Assembly: GCF_000734895.2 (NCBI RefSeq)
Contig: NZ_CP011382.1
Span: forward strand, 1,528,700 to 1,592,699
Direction: 5' to 3'
DNA from: Calothrix sp. 336/3
Lineage (GTDB): Bacteria; Cyanobacteriota; Cyanobacteriia; Cyanobacteriales; Nostocaceae
DNA length: 64,000 bases
Part shown: positions 8,677 to 17,987 of the stretch, piece by piece
Numbering within the stretch: the first letter of the stretch is position 1
Layout: each line of letters starts with the position of its first letter
Position numbers and translations under genes: made by a program
The notes under the pieces: model-generated
What the model was told of the DNA's origin: nothing
Database searches by the model: none
What the model saw: only the letters and a program-made list of their open reading frames with translations

Positions 8677-8795
8677 CTGTGCCTTCAGCACGCAGCATTT
8701 CGGCTCCTTTCGGCTCCGCTCAAGGCAAGTCGCTCAGTGTCCGGAGCAAGGGGAAAAATAGAAGAACCCCTCCCCAGCCCTCCCCGATTTCGGGG

Positions 8796-9055
8796 CTACG
8801 GTGTACACACAAGTCTTAAAATTCCTCCTAGCACTTGGTTTCGTCATTTAGATTTAGGTTGTGCGATCGCTCTGGAAGCCTGTCATTGCGAGGAGGAACG
8901 ACGTTCGCGCAGCGTGTCGCTTTGCGACTCAGCAATCGCAAAAACCACGGGATTATGTGATTACTTCGCTCCGCTATCGCTGCGCTCGTAATGACAATTT
9001 AAGGGGTCTATAACGCCTGAAACCCTTACAGCTACCACTTGTGTGTACACCGTAG
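8796..9055. repeat. 260-bp unit bounded by a perfect 19-bp inverted repeat
   Basis: The left end CTACGGTGTACACACAAGT (8796-8814) is matched exactly by its reverse complement at 9037-9055. Another repeat sits inside. No coding frame; a miniature element or stem-forming repeat is possible. Confidence 0.75.
8881..8996. repeat. Dispersed palindromic repeat (TGTCATTGCGAG type)
   Basis: It begins TGTCATTGCGAG and ends with the near-perfect reverse complement CTCGTAATGACA. It includes shorter imperfect palindromes around ACGTTCGCGCAGCGTGTCGC. Related pieces lie at 9217-9280 and in the array at 61243-61388. Confidence 0.75.
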
Positions 9056-9216
9056 CGATTTCGGAGAGGGTGCCCGATAGGGCGGGTGGGGTATCTGTCG
9101 TAAACATTGGACGGGAACAACCCGCCCTCCAAACTCAATATTTAGTAGAAACTAAGTAAGTCGATGAAAATAAACCCAACTGTGTAACAGAATGTAAAAT
9201 TGACAAAACCGTTGCG

Positions 9217-9280
9217 GTTGCTTCATTTCACTGAGTCGAAAAGCGACACGCTACGCGAACGTTTCATTCGCAATGACATA
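9217..9280. repeat. Diverged inverted copy of the TGTCATTGCGA repeat
   Basis: The reverse complement reads ATGTCATTGCGAATGAAAC followed by a GTTCGCGTAGCGTGTCGC core, closely matching 8881-8940. Confidence 0.65.
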
Positions 9281-9305
9281 CATTGAAATTTTCACACCGA
9301 CCTAC

Positions 9306-11336
9306 TTATTCCCACTTATCCCAATCTGAATTAAAAATTGAGGTATCAGGGAAAGCCGTGGGATTACCACTTTTATCCAGCAATGTTTTTAACTCAATCA
9401 ATTGTGGTTCTACCTTGGGTAAATCATCAACTAATTCATAGGGAGCAATATCCTTTTTCAAAGCAAAGGCAGCTGTCACCCCCGCAGCAGCACCAGCAGA
9501 CCATTCAAAGGAATGGACACGGTAAGCAGCAGCAGCAATATGGCTTGTGGCAATACTTTTACCACCAACAATTAAGTTATCGATTTTCTGAGGAATCATT
9601 GCCCGTAAAGCGATAGGGAAAGGGTAGGACTTACCAGCACCCCGTCTTTCTCCCTCCCGTTCTGTATTTCCTGGTGCTTCTGGAGGACTTTTTGTCATAC
9701 AGGGATGGAAGTCGATGGCGTAATAACCAATACCGACGGAATCAGGGAAAATAGTGGAACGGCTGCGTTTAGCTACATCCTCTGGGCGTTTCTTGCCGGT
9801 GAGGACAGAGACAGCTTCTAACCCTGCGAGAGTAGCTCTGAGGGCACGATATTCACTAGGGGAGAGATTTTTCTTGTAGAATTCATCGTTATAGTCGCGG
9901 CGAGAAATATCTACTTCCCAGATAGTAAAACCTTGGGGATGGGCATAATTCGGTCGTCCAATAATGCGTCTGCCTTCCCGCATATAGGGGTACTTGGATA
10001 GTCCGTGGGCGGTTCCCATGGGAGAATTATAACCGGAGAGAAAACGGTGATTTGGTTCTGGTTGCTTAACTCCCTTACCGAGTTGGGAATCAGTAGTCCC
10101 TGCGACTAGCCAATAGTAATAACCGAGGGATATTTCTTCACCTTTACGCAGAGCATCTGGGCGCAATCCACCCATCCAGCTACCGGGTTTTAATTGTCCT
10201 GTGCTTTGTAGCTGTTCACGGGAATAGATTAAATTATCTTTGGATGTGCCAGGACGGTAATCGTTACCCCAAGTCCAGTTTTGCATGGAGATATCACCGG
10301 GCATGGGGGTAGTAAATCTGACACCGCCAAAGGTTTTTGGTTCTCCGGGGGCAGCGCTCCAGATGCGACGGTAGGTAAAGACTAAATCAAAATCTGCCAG
10401 TCTTTTTAGTTCGTAGCTGTAGTAGGGGGAGTACTGGAGATAAAAAGGTGGCATGGTTTGCGGTTGGGGTTTCTCCGTCGCTTCCATGGCAAAGGTATAG
10501 GTGAACCCCTGGGGACAGTAGGGGTCATTGGTTCGGCTGGATGAGGAGGGTTCTAGGTAGGAACGAGCATCAATACCCAGACGGTAGGGAACATCCGCTA
10601 AACCGACAATTTCCCCGGTTTCACTGGCATCGACTACGTACCAAGTGGGGGATTTTTTCTGTTTGGTGGATTTGGCAGAAAATTGGATGATGGTTTTGGT
10701 GAAGCGGCGGGAATTTTGGTAAGTATAGGCATCGGTAATGGTTTGGGAGAGGGGAAAAGTATTGAGGGGTGGGGAACCGGGTGCGGGTTGGTGTTGGATG
10801 GCGATCGCTCTCTGAATAATTTTTCCGTCACCACTAATTTGCAAGTCTTTAATTACAGTATTGGGAAACCACTGCAACTTTCCCTTGCCCTTTTTCTCAG
10901 CATCTTTGAGGATGGAGCTTAAAATATCATGTCCATCTTTAGGTAAAAAACATGACTCACTCACCCAGCATTTTCCGGGGTTAAGTTCCTTGTATTTTTT
11001 TTCGATGCGTTGGCGGATTTCTAGGTAGCCACGGGAGTAAAATAATTTATCACGCTGGGTTTTGCGTTCATCTAAGGCAGAGGTTCCCTGGGAAGAAATT
11101 TGTCCTCCTAACCAGTCGGTAATTTCCGTCAAACAAACGGTTTTCCCTGCAAGTAAACCCTCATAGGCAGTTGCTGCTCCGGAAAGTCCCCCACCCACCA
11201 CGAGAATATCGCAATTAACACTTTTATCTGGGTTCCTCGGCGGTGTGGCAATGACTGCGTAGGGTGCAAAAAAACTACACAGTAAGCTCAAACTAACTAT
11301 AGATGTCCCTGAATTTAATTTCACTAGATGTTGCAT
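9306..11336 (-). CDS. Exported FAD-dependent oxidoreductase
   Basis: 676 residues. An N-terminal hydrophobic segment (residues 12-30, IVSLSLLCSFFAPYAVIA) looks like a signal peptide. It is followed by the dinucleotide-binding motif DILVVGGGLSGAATAYEGLLAG at about 43-64 and an acidic strand end (TVCLTE). The motif TEITDWLGGQISSQGTSALDE and the C-terminal segment IDNLIVGGKSIATSHIA followed by the Arg-containing AAYRVHSFEWSAGAAAG are typical of the FAD_oxidored (PF12831-like) family. The family includes dehydrogenases of unknown substrates; no substrate can be assigned here. Monocistronic on the minus strand, with the small exported peptide gene upstream by 155 bp. Confidence 0.8.
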   Translation of the reverse strand: MQHLVKLNSGTSIVSLSLLCSFFAPYAVIATPPRNPDKSVNCDILVVGGGLSGAATAYEGLLAGKTVCLTEITDWLGGQISSQGTSALDERKTQRDKLFYSRGYLEIRQRIEKKYKELNPGKCWVSESCFLPKDGHDILSSILKDAEKKGKGKLQWFPNTVIKDLQISGDGKIIQRAIAIQHQPAPGSPPLNTFPLSQTITDAYTYQNSRRFTKTIIQFSAKSTKQKKSPTWYVVDASETGEIVGLADVPYRLGIDARSYLEPSSSSRTNDPYCPQGFTYTFAMEATEKPQPQTMPPFYLQYSPYYSYELKRLADFDLVFTYRRIWSAAPGEPKTFGGVRFTTPMPGDISMQNWTWGNDYRPGTSKDNLIYSREQLQSTGQLKPGSWMGGLRPDALRKGEEISLGYYYWLVAGTTDSQLGKGVKQPEPNHRFLSGYNSPMGTAHGLSKYPYMREGRRIIGRPNYAHPQGFTIWEVDISRRDYNDEFYKKNLSPSEYRALRATLAGLEAVSVLTGKKRPEDVAKRSRSTIFPDSVGIGYYAIDFHPCMTKSPPEAPGNTEREGERRGAGKSYPFPIALRAMIPQKIDNLIVGGKSIATSHIAAAAYRVHSFEWSAGAAAGVTAAFALKKDIAPYELVDDLPKVEPQLIELKTLLDKSGNPTAFPDTSIFNSDWDKWE

Positions 11337-11491
11337 ATATTGCTATGATTCCGTTCAACTCCTAGGTCAAATTAAATCAGGTGTTTTGCCACTTTGTGTA
11401 AAAATCACATATTTTCTAGTAAACGATCGCCATTTTCAAAAGACAGCTTCAAAAGACAGCGATCGCTACTTTGTCTGAAAACCCTGGTATT

Positions 11492-11812
11492 CTAAAAACC
11501 AGAACCTACTTGATGTTGGTGAACATTCACCGGATTTTGCCCGTTATGGATATTAATCAACCCAGGATTGAAGTCTCTACGGGGGGGAGGGGGTCCTTTG
11601 GGTCCCTTGGGTTTGACTCCATTAGCACCTGGGGATTCATTTTTGCCACCACCATTACTTATTTCCAGAGTTGGAATATCCAGATGGGGATTGATTTTTG
11701 TTGGTTGAACTATAGAATTATCATTGACGAGTTGGGGTTTGGCAAAGCTAGGAGATGCACCGAGTAACATCGCAGGTAGGGCGATCGCCACAATTAAAAT
11801 TGGCTTTTTCAT
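11492..11812 (-). CDS. Small exported Pro/Asn-rich protein
   Basis: 106 residues with a clear signal peptide (MKKPILIVAIALPAMLLG, ASPSFA before KPQL at about residue 24). The mature 82 residues are low-complexity, rich in Pro, Asn and Gly (PKGPKGPPPPRRDFNPG). A Shine-Dalgarno AGGAGA lies about 6 bases upstream of the ATG. The opposite strand is also open over this stretch, but only this strand gives a signal peptide and a ribosome site. Function unknown. Confidence 0.75.
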   Translation of the reverse strand: MKKPILIVAIALPAMLLGASPSFAKPQLVNDNSIVQPTKINPHLDIPTLEISNGGGKNESPGANGVKPKGPKGPPPPRRDFNPGLINIHNGQNPVNVHQHQVGSGF

Positions 11813-12006
11813 AATCTATCTCCTATTTGCATAGCAGCTCCTTACAGAAGCATAATTATCTACACCCTCACTTCTGTAAATTCCGCCAGTTTTACAAATT
11901 CTGTGCAACTATGTTCAATTCCCAGAGCATACCCATCTCCAGGGAAAAATCCCACAATTCCTATTTCACCTTCGCCCTTTCCCATACCTTATAGTTATTA
12001 ATACTA

Positions 12007-13005
12007 ATGAAAATTGTATTTTTTGGTACTCCCAACTTTGCCGTTCCCACCCTGGAAAAACTCCTCAATCACCCAGACATGGAAGTGTTAGCGGTGGTGA
12101 CTCAACCAGATAAACGTCGTGGTAGGGGTAATCAACTCATCCCTTCTCCTGTCAAAACCATGGGGATGAATCACAATTTACCCATATTCCAACCAGAGCG
12201 AATAAAAAAAGACTCGGAAACTCTCACCCAATTGCGCGAATTGGCTGCTGATGTGTTTGTGGTGGTTGCCTATGGGCAAATTCTCTCCCCAGAAATTTTG
12301 GAGATGCCGAAATTAGGTTGCATTAATGTTCACGGTTCGATTTTGCCCCAGTACCGAGGAGCTGCACCGATTCAGTGGTGCATCTATAACGGTGAAGCAG
12401 AAACGGGGATTACCACCATGCTCATGGATGCAGGTATGGATACGGGGGCGATGTTACTCAAAGCTACCACACCCATTTTACTCCTAGATAATGCCCAGGA
12501 TTTAGGGGTTAAACTTTCTATTCTAGGGGCAGATTTATTAATAGAAACCTTAGAAAAATTAGCCCAGCAGGAGATTCAACCCATACCCCAAGATAATCAA
12601 TTCGCAACCTATGCACCATTAATCAAAAAAGCCGATTATCTATTAGATTGGTCACGTAGTGCTATAGCTTTACACAATCAAATTCGCGGTTTTTTCCCTA
12701 ACTGTTCTACCACCTTTCGTACAGAAACTCTGAAAATTACCCAGACTTTACCCCTAGGAACTGATATTCCTGGAGAATTACCAGCAGAGTATCAAGAAAT
12801 TCTCCCAAAAATCCCAGATTTAGGCAATATTTCGGCACAACCCGGTGAAATAGTCAGTCTTGTCAAAGGAATTGGGGCGATCGCCCAAACGGGAACAGGT
12901 TTCTTACTGCTGCGAGAAGTACAACTCGCAGGGAAACGTCCCCAGTCAGGATGGGATTTTGTCAACGGTTCTCGTCTCACCCTAGGTGAAGTTCTGGGAA
13001 CTTAG
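12007..13005 (+). CDS. fmt: Methionyl-tRNA formyltransferase
   Basis: 332 residues, normal length. It transfers a formyl group from 10-formyl-THF to the amino group of initiator Met-tRNA in the cytoplasm. The N-terminal Rossmann domain begins [19 protein letters not shown]. The catalytic region reads [18 protein letters not shown] (Asn and His of the N-x-HGS element), with the catalytic Asp in [12 protein letters not shown]. The C-terminal OB-like domain ends [11 protein letters not shown]. No def (peptide deformylase) gene is adjacent. Very high confidence from conserved motifs over the full length. Confidence 0.97.
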   Translation: MKIVFFGTPNFAVPTLEKLLNHPDMEVLAVVTQPDKRRGRGNQLIPSPVKTMGMNHNLPIFQPERIKKDSETLTQLRELAADVFVVVAYGQILSPEILEMPKLGCINVHGSILPQYRGAAPIQWCIYNGEAETGITTMLMDAGMDTGAMLLKATTPILLLDNAQDLGVKLSILGADLLIETLEKLAQQEIQPIPQDNQFATYAPLIKKADYLLDWSRSAIALHNQIRGFFPNCSTTFRTETLKITQTLPLGTDIPGELPAEYQEILPKIPDLGNISAQPGEIVSLVKGIGAIAQTGTGFLLLREVQLAGKRPQSGWDFVNGSRLTLGEVLGT

Positions 13006-13154
13006 ATGAGGATTAATCACCAAAATGTCTGCATTTTAACAAAATGGGGGGGGTTAATTCCCCTGCTTCTACAAGCATCATGATTGTTTGAATCTTGCCA
13101 CCTTGTCTGAGTGAAAGACTCACAACTCTGACAAAGTTTTTGTTTATCAGTCTA

Positions 13155-13183
13155 TACAATCGAGTGAGTTTATCATGTATAAT
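13155..13183 (+). promoter_or_regulatory. Possible promoter of the RRM protein gene
   Basis: A perfect -10 hexamer TATAAT (13178-13183) lies about 105 bases upstream of the ATG, with a weak -35 candidate TACAAT 17 bases before it. Long 5' leaders are usual for cyanobacterial rbp genes. Only the -10 box is convincing. Confidence 0.35.
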
Positions 13184-13287
13184 GGAGTGATAGAGAGAAT
13201 TTTTTCGTTTATGTGAATGTTTTTTCTAAAACAAACGCCTCTCCGAATCTAAATCTCTACATACACTATTGGATTCTGGAGATTCCT

Positions 13288-13551
13288 ATGTCAATTTATA
13301 TAGGGAATCTTTCTGAAGAGATTCGGGAAGATATCTTGAAAAAGATGTTTTCCAAGTACGGCAAAGTGACAAAAATTCGCATCCCTACCGATAGGGAAAC
13401 GGGAGAAAGTCGAGGAATTGCTTTTGTAGATATGGGTACAGAAGCAGAAGAATCTAAAGCAATCAAGGCACTTTTAGGCTCTAAATATATGGGTCAAAAA
13501 TTGCGAATTAATAAAGCAATGACGAATGTAGAGCGAACAACCATCGCTTAG
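13288..13551 (+). CDS. RRM-type RNA-binding protein
   Basis: 87 residues from ATG 13288, chosen over the longer frame starting at 13213 because it has GGAG 8 bases upstream and matches the family's N-terminus (MSIYIGNL). RNP2 is IYIGNL at 3-8 and RNP1 is SRGIAFVDM near 43. One RRM domain covers nearly the whole protein, followed by a short tail. These cyanobacterial glycine-poor RBPs bind single-stranded RNA and are often cold-induced. The preceding 280 bases are non-coding and could carry the 5' control region. Confidence 0.92.
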   Translation: MSIYIGNLSEEIREDILKKMFSKYGKVTKIRIPTDRETGESRGIAFVDMGTEAEESKAIKALLGSKYMGQKLRINKAMTNVERTTIA

Positions 13552-13610
13552 TTTGTCACGGGTTTATTGTCGTAAACAAATACAGCAGATTCAGAAAAAG
13601 TGGTAATTCT

Positions 13611-13799
13611 ATGTCAACACTAATTTATAAGCAAACAGGAAAATATCTTCCTCCCAATATATTGATTCTCGGAATAGCATTTCCTCCTGGAGAAAATGAA
13701 ATTAGTAGTGAGCAGCTAGTAGAAATCCGGCAAATCATCAAAAGCGATCGCATGCTGAAGCACTATTTCGATCAGAAGATTCTCAGCATCCGGGAATGA
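13611..13799 (+). CDS. Small hypothetical protein
   Basis: 62 residues starting at an ATG 59 bases after the RRM gene on the same strand. The sequence has a plausible coding composition: N-terminal mixed segment (KQTGKYLPPNILILGIAFPPGE), then an amphipathic helix (SSEQLVEIRQIIKSDRMLKHYF). No motif or family is recognised, there is no signal peptide, and the ribosome site is weak. It may be co-transcribed with the RRM gene. Could be spurious. Confidence 0.5.
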   Translation: MSTLIYKQTGKYLPPNILILGIAFPPGENEISSEQLVEIRQIIKSDRMLKHYFDQKILSIRE

Positions 13800-14025
13800 A
13801 TTCCTACAAGGTGATGCATTCATCTTGTTGTATTCAACCACATAGGAAAGGAATCTGCTCAGTCAAGTGGGATTCTGGATAAGAAGCGTGAGGATATCCG
13901 CGTTTATCAATAAATACTGAAAACTTGCCTTAAAGTTCATCATGGTGTATTGTTTTTCTCCACCACAGCATACCCATGATGTAGTTTTTGCTGTCTCTCA
14001 AATAATCAAATTACTATTATTATCG

Positions 14026-14196
14026 CTACGGTTCTATTCCTTCATCAATCCAGACATCAATTGCAGTTTTTACCTCAGATTCAGTCACCGCAGACCATTC
14101 TTTTTCGTTAATAGTTGTTTTAAATACTGCTCGCTTCCCATGTCCAACTCTTTCTATGGCGTGTCCACGATATAGATGGTTTTTCGGTTTAATCAT
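14026..14196 (-). CDS. Small hypothetical protein (56 aa)
   Basis: ATG at 14196 to TAG at 14026-14028. The translation reads MIKPKNHLYRGHAIERVGHG, then KRAVFKTTINEKEWSAVTES and EVKTAIDVWIDEGIEP. It is a balanced, charged sequence with a tyrosine/tryptophan pattern (YRGHAIER, EWSAVTESEVKTAIDVWID) like small single-domain proteins found widely in cyanobacteria. The opposite strand is open over the same stretch but codes for a Phe/Ser-rich sequence typical of an antisense shadow. The gene lies downstream of the disrupted kinase gene in the same direction. No function assigned. Confidence 0.7.
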   Translation of the reverse strand: MIKPKNHLYRGHAIERVGHGKRAVFKTTINEKEWSAVTESEVKTAIDVWIDEGIEP

Positions 14197-14310
14197 GTTT
14201 ATCTAATCATATAGGTTATATGTTAATTGTAACAATATCTAATTTTTTGTGTTTATCCTTAGGGAAATATTAGTCAACCAAGAAAACTTTGACTAGGAAT
14301 TAATCTTACT

Positions 14311-14365
14311 ACTCATTACCCATTCCTCATTACTCATTACCCATTACCCATTACTCATTACTCCC
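14311..14365. repeat. STRR heptamer array (ACTCATT/ACCCATT)
   Basis: Seven to eight 7-bp units, mixing ACTCATT, ACCCATT and CCTCATT. Same family and orientation as 1444-1584, but more degenerate. It sits just past the 3' end of the kinase remnant. Confidence 0.9.
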
Positions 14366-14375
14366 TATTCAAGTA

Positions 14376-15653
14376 TTAGTCAGGTAAAAATAAGGTAAAA
14401 ATACTACCTTCCCCTGGAGTTGATTCCACGGTGACATCTCCTCCATGTAATCGAGCTAATTTGCGCGTGAGAGCTAAACCTAAACCTGTACCTTCATACT
14501 GACGATTGAGACGACTGTCTAATTGTTTAAAGGGTTCAAATAAATCTGAGAAATGATTAGAGTCAATACCAATACCTGTATCTGAAACAATGAAAGATAT
14601 CCCCTGGGATACCTTTTTCACCATCAAAGACACTTTCCCTTTTGTTGTAAATTTAACTGCATTACTCAGTAAATTTAACAGCATTTGTTTGACTCGACGC
14701 TCATCCCCAATGCAAACATCCACTTGGTGGTGAATGTCAACTTGCAATTCTAATCCCTTTTGTTGAGCGCGATCGCCTACAGTCGAAATCACATAATTAC
14801 ACAGTTCATACACTGGAATCGGTGATAAAAAGAGTTCCTCTTTACCAGCTTCCACCTTCGACAAATCTAAAATATCGTTAATTAAGGCTAGTAAATGTTC
14901 ACCGCTCGTGTAGATGCAGTTTATATATTCGGCGTTGCTGATTCAGGGGATGATTTTGCTGATTTTTGGACGAAATAATAATACTTTCAGCCTCTAGTTC
15001 ATCCCGCATTTATGCAACGCCATATATTCCTTCTGTTTGTCATTCAGGTTACCGACAATTTCCTGTTGTAATAGTTGTGACAGTCCCATGATCGCATTTA
15101 GGGGTGTACGCAATTCATGGCTCATTGTTGCTAAAAATTCGCTTTTAGTTCGGCTACCAGCTTCTGCTGCTTCTTTGCTCTGATGCAGTTGCAATTCTGT
15201 TTCCTTCCGTGCAGTAATATCTTCTACCATGGCAAGAAAATATTTTGGCTTGCCATTAGTTTGTTGAATCAGTGAAATTTTCAAATTTGTCCATAGACAA
15301 TGTCCATCCTGATGGTAAAACCGTCTTTCCATTTCCAGGCGATCGCATACCCCTGTGACTAATTGCTTATATAGTCCGATATCTCCTGGTTGTTTGACAA
15401 TAAAATCGCTAAAGCGCCTACCACGTAACTCTTCCCGATTGTATCCTAGCATCTTACACAAAGCAGGATTAATATCAGCAATTTTGGCTTTCATATCCAC
15501 TAAACCAATTCCCATGGAAGCATATTCAAAAATAGCTCGAAATTTGGCTTCACCATGGGGCAAACCGTCATGATTGCCAGTAGAATCTTGATTTCCCAAA
15601 GCTAGACTAATTAAATGATAATCATTCACTTCGTGGGTTTGAAAAATTCGCAT
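14376..15653 (-). pseudogene. PAS histidine kinase gene interrupted by a MITE
   Basis: The 5' part (15653-14994) codes for a PAS/PAC domain (residues about 35-150: [14 protein letters not shown] through [12 protein letters not shown]) and a HisKA domain with the phosphoacceptor His in [14 protein letters not shown]. The 3' part, in the same frame, contains the N, G1 and G2 boxes of the HATPase domain ([30 protein letters not shown]). Between them a 91-bp element plus an 8-bp target duplication adds 99 bp, which keeps the frame but brings in two in-frame stops (TAG and TGA). Removing the 99 bp restores [20 protein letters not shown], the expected join. The truncated products are PAS-HisKA without ATPase, or an ATPase fragment that would have to start at an internal codon. 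No response regulator lies nearby. Confidence 0.9.
14931..15021. mobile_element. 91-bp MITE inside the histidine kinase gene, with 8-bp target duplication
   Basis: The ends are inverted: GGCGTTGC...GGGATGA on both sides (16 of 23 outer bases match). It is flanked by direct copies of ATATATTC at 14923-14930 and 15022-15029. It has no coding capacity. The GGC-starting end and 8-9 bp target duplication recall IS5-superfamily elements, but the family is not proven. Confidence 0.88.
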
Positions 15654-16379
15654 TGATAGCCTCTAGTACTAACTAAATATAATGGCAACCAAAATTGATG
15701 TATGGGAATGATAATTTTACGCCTCCCAAAAAAGGAGTTAACTGGGTAACATTTGCAATTTCCTGACTTTCCTACCTCCACAACTCAAATTAAATGACGA
15801 CAGAATAGAATTTCATCTCGCTAGAGACTAGGTATTAAATAAATATTTTCCTACTAGAAACGTTAAATAACGGAAAAATTCTTCGCTTTTTTATTTTCTT
15901 TAAATAAATAAAATATTAGCTTTATTAAAAAGAGTGAGCCTGTTAAATTCTCACTGCAATTATACTAGTTGTCAATATATTAGTTTATACTAATTTTACA
16001 AATGCCATCCATGTTTTTCCGGATAAATGCTTGTAACTTTTAGACATGAGTAATCAATAGATATCTTAAAAAAACTTAAAATGTTCCAGGGGCGATCGCC
16101 TGTCTCCCTTGGGTATCCCTGGGCTCTAAACTACTGCCAGTCAATCCCTATTTATCAACAACTTTACTGCTTTATCCCCCAACATTAAATCAATTGATAT
16201 AGTACTATTGTACCATAATTAAAATACATTCAGTAATTGCAAAACTTTCTTATAAGAGCTGCAATAAATTGATGGATAAATTAAAGCTGGCAGTGCCAGA
16301 AAAAATCATGGAAACGCTGCCAGCCACTAAAGTTATGTCAAAAATCAAAAATATTGTCGTTAATTAGCCAAATTTGATA
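15654..16379. other. AT-rich intergenic region
   Basis: About 725 bases between the kinase remnant and the BI-1 gene. One HIP1 site at about 16093 and a terminator-like hairpin at 16286-16324 are the only features seen. The kinase promoter should lie in the first part; no clear -10/-35 pair stands out. Confidence 0.5.
16286..16324 (-). terminator. Terminator-like hairpin after the BI-1 gene
   Basis: GCTGGCAG (16286-16293) and CTGCCAGC (16317-16324) form an 8-bp stem with a 23-base loop, followed on the minus strand by TTTAATTTAT. The loop is long, so the call is weak. Confidence 0.4.
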
Positions 16380-17159
16380 TTAATCACGACCATTCAAAGC
16401 AATCAACAACCGCAGGATAAAGATAAACAAATTGATGTAGGTGAGGTACATCGATAAAGCTGCGGGGAGGTACTGATCGTTGCGGTAGGTACGAGGGAGG
16501 ATATAAAAATCCACCACAGCGCTACCAACAAACAGAAAGACTCCAATCCCAGAAATGGCAATCTCTAACCAAGTGGGTGTGTAGACACCGAAGATAGCAA
16601 AGAGAAACTGTGCCAGACAAACGACAACTAGGGCAATAATTCCCAGACTGACAGTTTTAGATAAAGCCATCCCATCAGACTCAGACAGATTAGAGCCAAT
16701 TTGTCGAGCAAAGATAAAAGTTACACCACAACCCAAAGCGGCAAAACCGATACCAGAAATACCCACACCTGGGGTTTTCAGGGCAAGATAAACCAAGCCA
16801 CTGAGAGTATAACCAGATAATAGACTGTAGGTTGCCAGTAGGGGGAGGGCGATCGCCTTATTACCCTTTTCCGCAGCATTTTGAGCCACAAAAAATAGAA
16901 TGAGTTCTAGGATGACTGCACCGATGAAGGTAGGAAAGAATAGTCCGGGTTGGGTGCGGATAACTCCTAAACCACCATAGGTTCCCAAAGCAGTTAGTAC
17001 TAATCCACCACCAACAAAAGGAAGTGCTTTCGCAATCACATTTGGTCCCACAAGAGCTTGGGTACGTGCGTCCCGAATCGCTTCCCGGAAGTTACTAGTA
17101 TTGCTCATATTTTCAGGTTGATGTTTAACAGGGATATTCCTACTTCTATTTTGGCTCAT
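16380..17159 (-). CDS. Bax inhibitor-1 (BI-1/YccA) family membrane protein
   Basis: 259 residues with seven predicted membrane helices starting at about residue 46. Family hallmarks are the GPNV entry, the glycine-rich first helix (PFVGGGLVLTALGTYGG), the internal pattern FVGSAVVDFYI and the C-terminal LYLTYINLFIFILRLL. Members are integral membrane proteins linked to ion leak and stress protection; the bacterial role is poorly defined. The ATG at 17108 (MSNTSNFREA) is an equally plausible start giving 242 residues. Transcribed alone, divergent from the SH3b gene. Confidence 0.85.
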   Translation of the reverse strand: MSQNRSRNIPVKHQPENMSNTSNFREAIRDARTQALVGPNVIAKALPFVGGGLVLTALGTYGGLGVIRTQPGLFFPTFIGAVILELILFFVAQNAAEKGNKAIALPLLATYSLLSGYTLSGLVYLALKTPGVGISGIGFAALGCGVTFIFARQIGSNLSESDGMALSKTVSLGIIALVVVCLAQFLFAIFGVYTPTWLEIAISGIGVFLFVGSAVVDFYILPRTYRNDQYLPAALSMYLTYINLFIFILRLLIALNGRD

Positions 17160-17283
17160 TTTTCTCTATGGCAGAGTCACCACTATGATCAGCGTCAAGG
17201 GGGATAGGAATGTCCGGTATTTTTGCATACCCCCGGAATAGCTGAGAAATATAAATTATTACCAACCTGCTTCTGGAGAATTT

Positions 17284-17823
17284 ATGGGTCTGACAACAAA
17301 ATTAACTGTGGGACTATTGACTTTTGGGACATTGGTGACTGGAGTATTACCCGCGATCGCCCTTCCTGGAACTGTGACAACTAGAAGCAATCTGCGAGCT
17401 GAACCATCTTTAGCAGCACCTGTCTACGAAATTTTGCCCCAGGGGGGTGATTTTGATGTGATTAACATTACCGTAGGTAGCGATGGTAATTACTGGTATT
17501 ACGTGCAACCTAGGGTCGAAGGGACGCAAACTGGTTGGATACGCAGTGATTTAGCTCGATTAAGGCTGGATAAAAAGCCCTATGCCATGGTAACGGGTAA
17601 GCGGGGAATTAAAACTAATGTGCGATCGTCTCCCAAGTTAAACAGTAAAGTTTTATACGCTGCCATGTCCGGTGATGTCGTGACTCTGGAAAGTGCCCCT
17701 CAACAGGTAGGACAGTATCCTTGGTATTATGTCAGGTTTACCAATGGGGTTCGTGGTTGGGTACGAGGCGACCAACTATCTTTCTGGCAACGGGGATGTA
17801 TTATCAGCTGTCCTGAGTACTAA
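17284..17823 (+). CDS. Exported SH3b-domain protein
   Basis: 179 residues. The signal peptide (residues 1-27, hydrophobic LTVGLLTFGTLVTGVLPAIA) is followed by two bacterial SH3 units: one at about 30-95 (TRSNLRAEPSLAAPVYEIL...GWIRSDLARL) and one at 108-170 (TNVRSSPKLNSKVLYAAMSGD...GWVRGDQLSF). Such pairs usually bind peptidoglycan or other wall polymers in the periplasm. A GGAG ribosome site lies 7 bases upstream of the ATG. It ends with a Cys-containing tail (RGCIISCPEY). No enzyme domain is attached. Confidence 0.85.
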   Translation: MGLTTKLTVGLLTFGTLVTGVLPAIALPGTVTTRSNLRAEPSLAAPVYEILPQGGDFDVINITVGSDGNYWYYVQPRVEGTQTGWIRSDLARLRLDKKPYAMVTGKRGIKTNVRSSPKLNSKVLYAAMSGDVVTLESAPQQVGQYPWYYVRFTNGVRGWVRGDQLSFWQRGCIISCPEY

Positions 17824-17987
17824 CTAATCAAGCTCGGCGATCGCCCTACGATGTATTACAATTAACAATATATTTTATACTTAGAAAATTGCGTACCTCC
17901 TCAAGGACAAAGAAGTATAAATCAAAAGCATCTACCATCATTGGCAATTGAAACTGTATTGACCTATTTTTTCTGATAAAGGAAGTT

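Larger units (their letters stand above)
8677..9305. other. Intergenic region with nested dispersed repeats
   Basis: 629 bases with no convincing gene. It contains the 260-bp inverted-repeat unit (8796-9055), a nested palindromic repeat (8881-8996) and a diverged inverted copy of that family (9217-9280). Short frames in it consist of repeat sequence. Confidence 0.7.

Noticed and set aside
8613..8991. Short plus-strand frames downstream of the WD40 gene
   Set aside because: They consist of dispersed repeat sequence and the tail of the preceding gene in another frame.
11471..11767. 98-codon plus-strand frame
   Set aside because: It is opposite a gene with a signal peptide and a good ribosome site and has neither itself.
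13045..13063. Terminator after fmt
   Set aside because: The GGGG/CCCC stem is very short and no T-run follows.
13942..14175. 77-codon plus-strand frame
   Set aside because: Phe/Ser-rich translation without a ribosome site; the opposite strand gives a better 56-residue gene.
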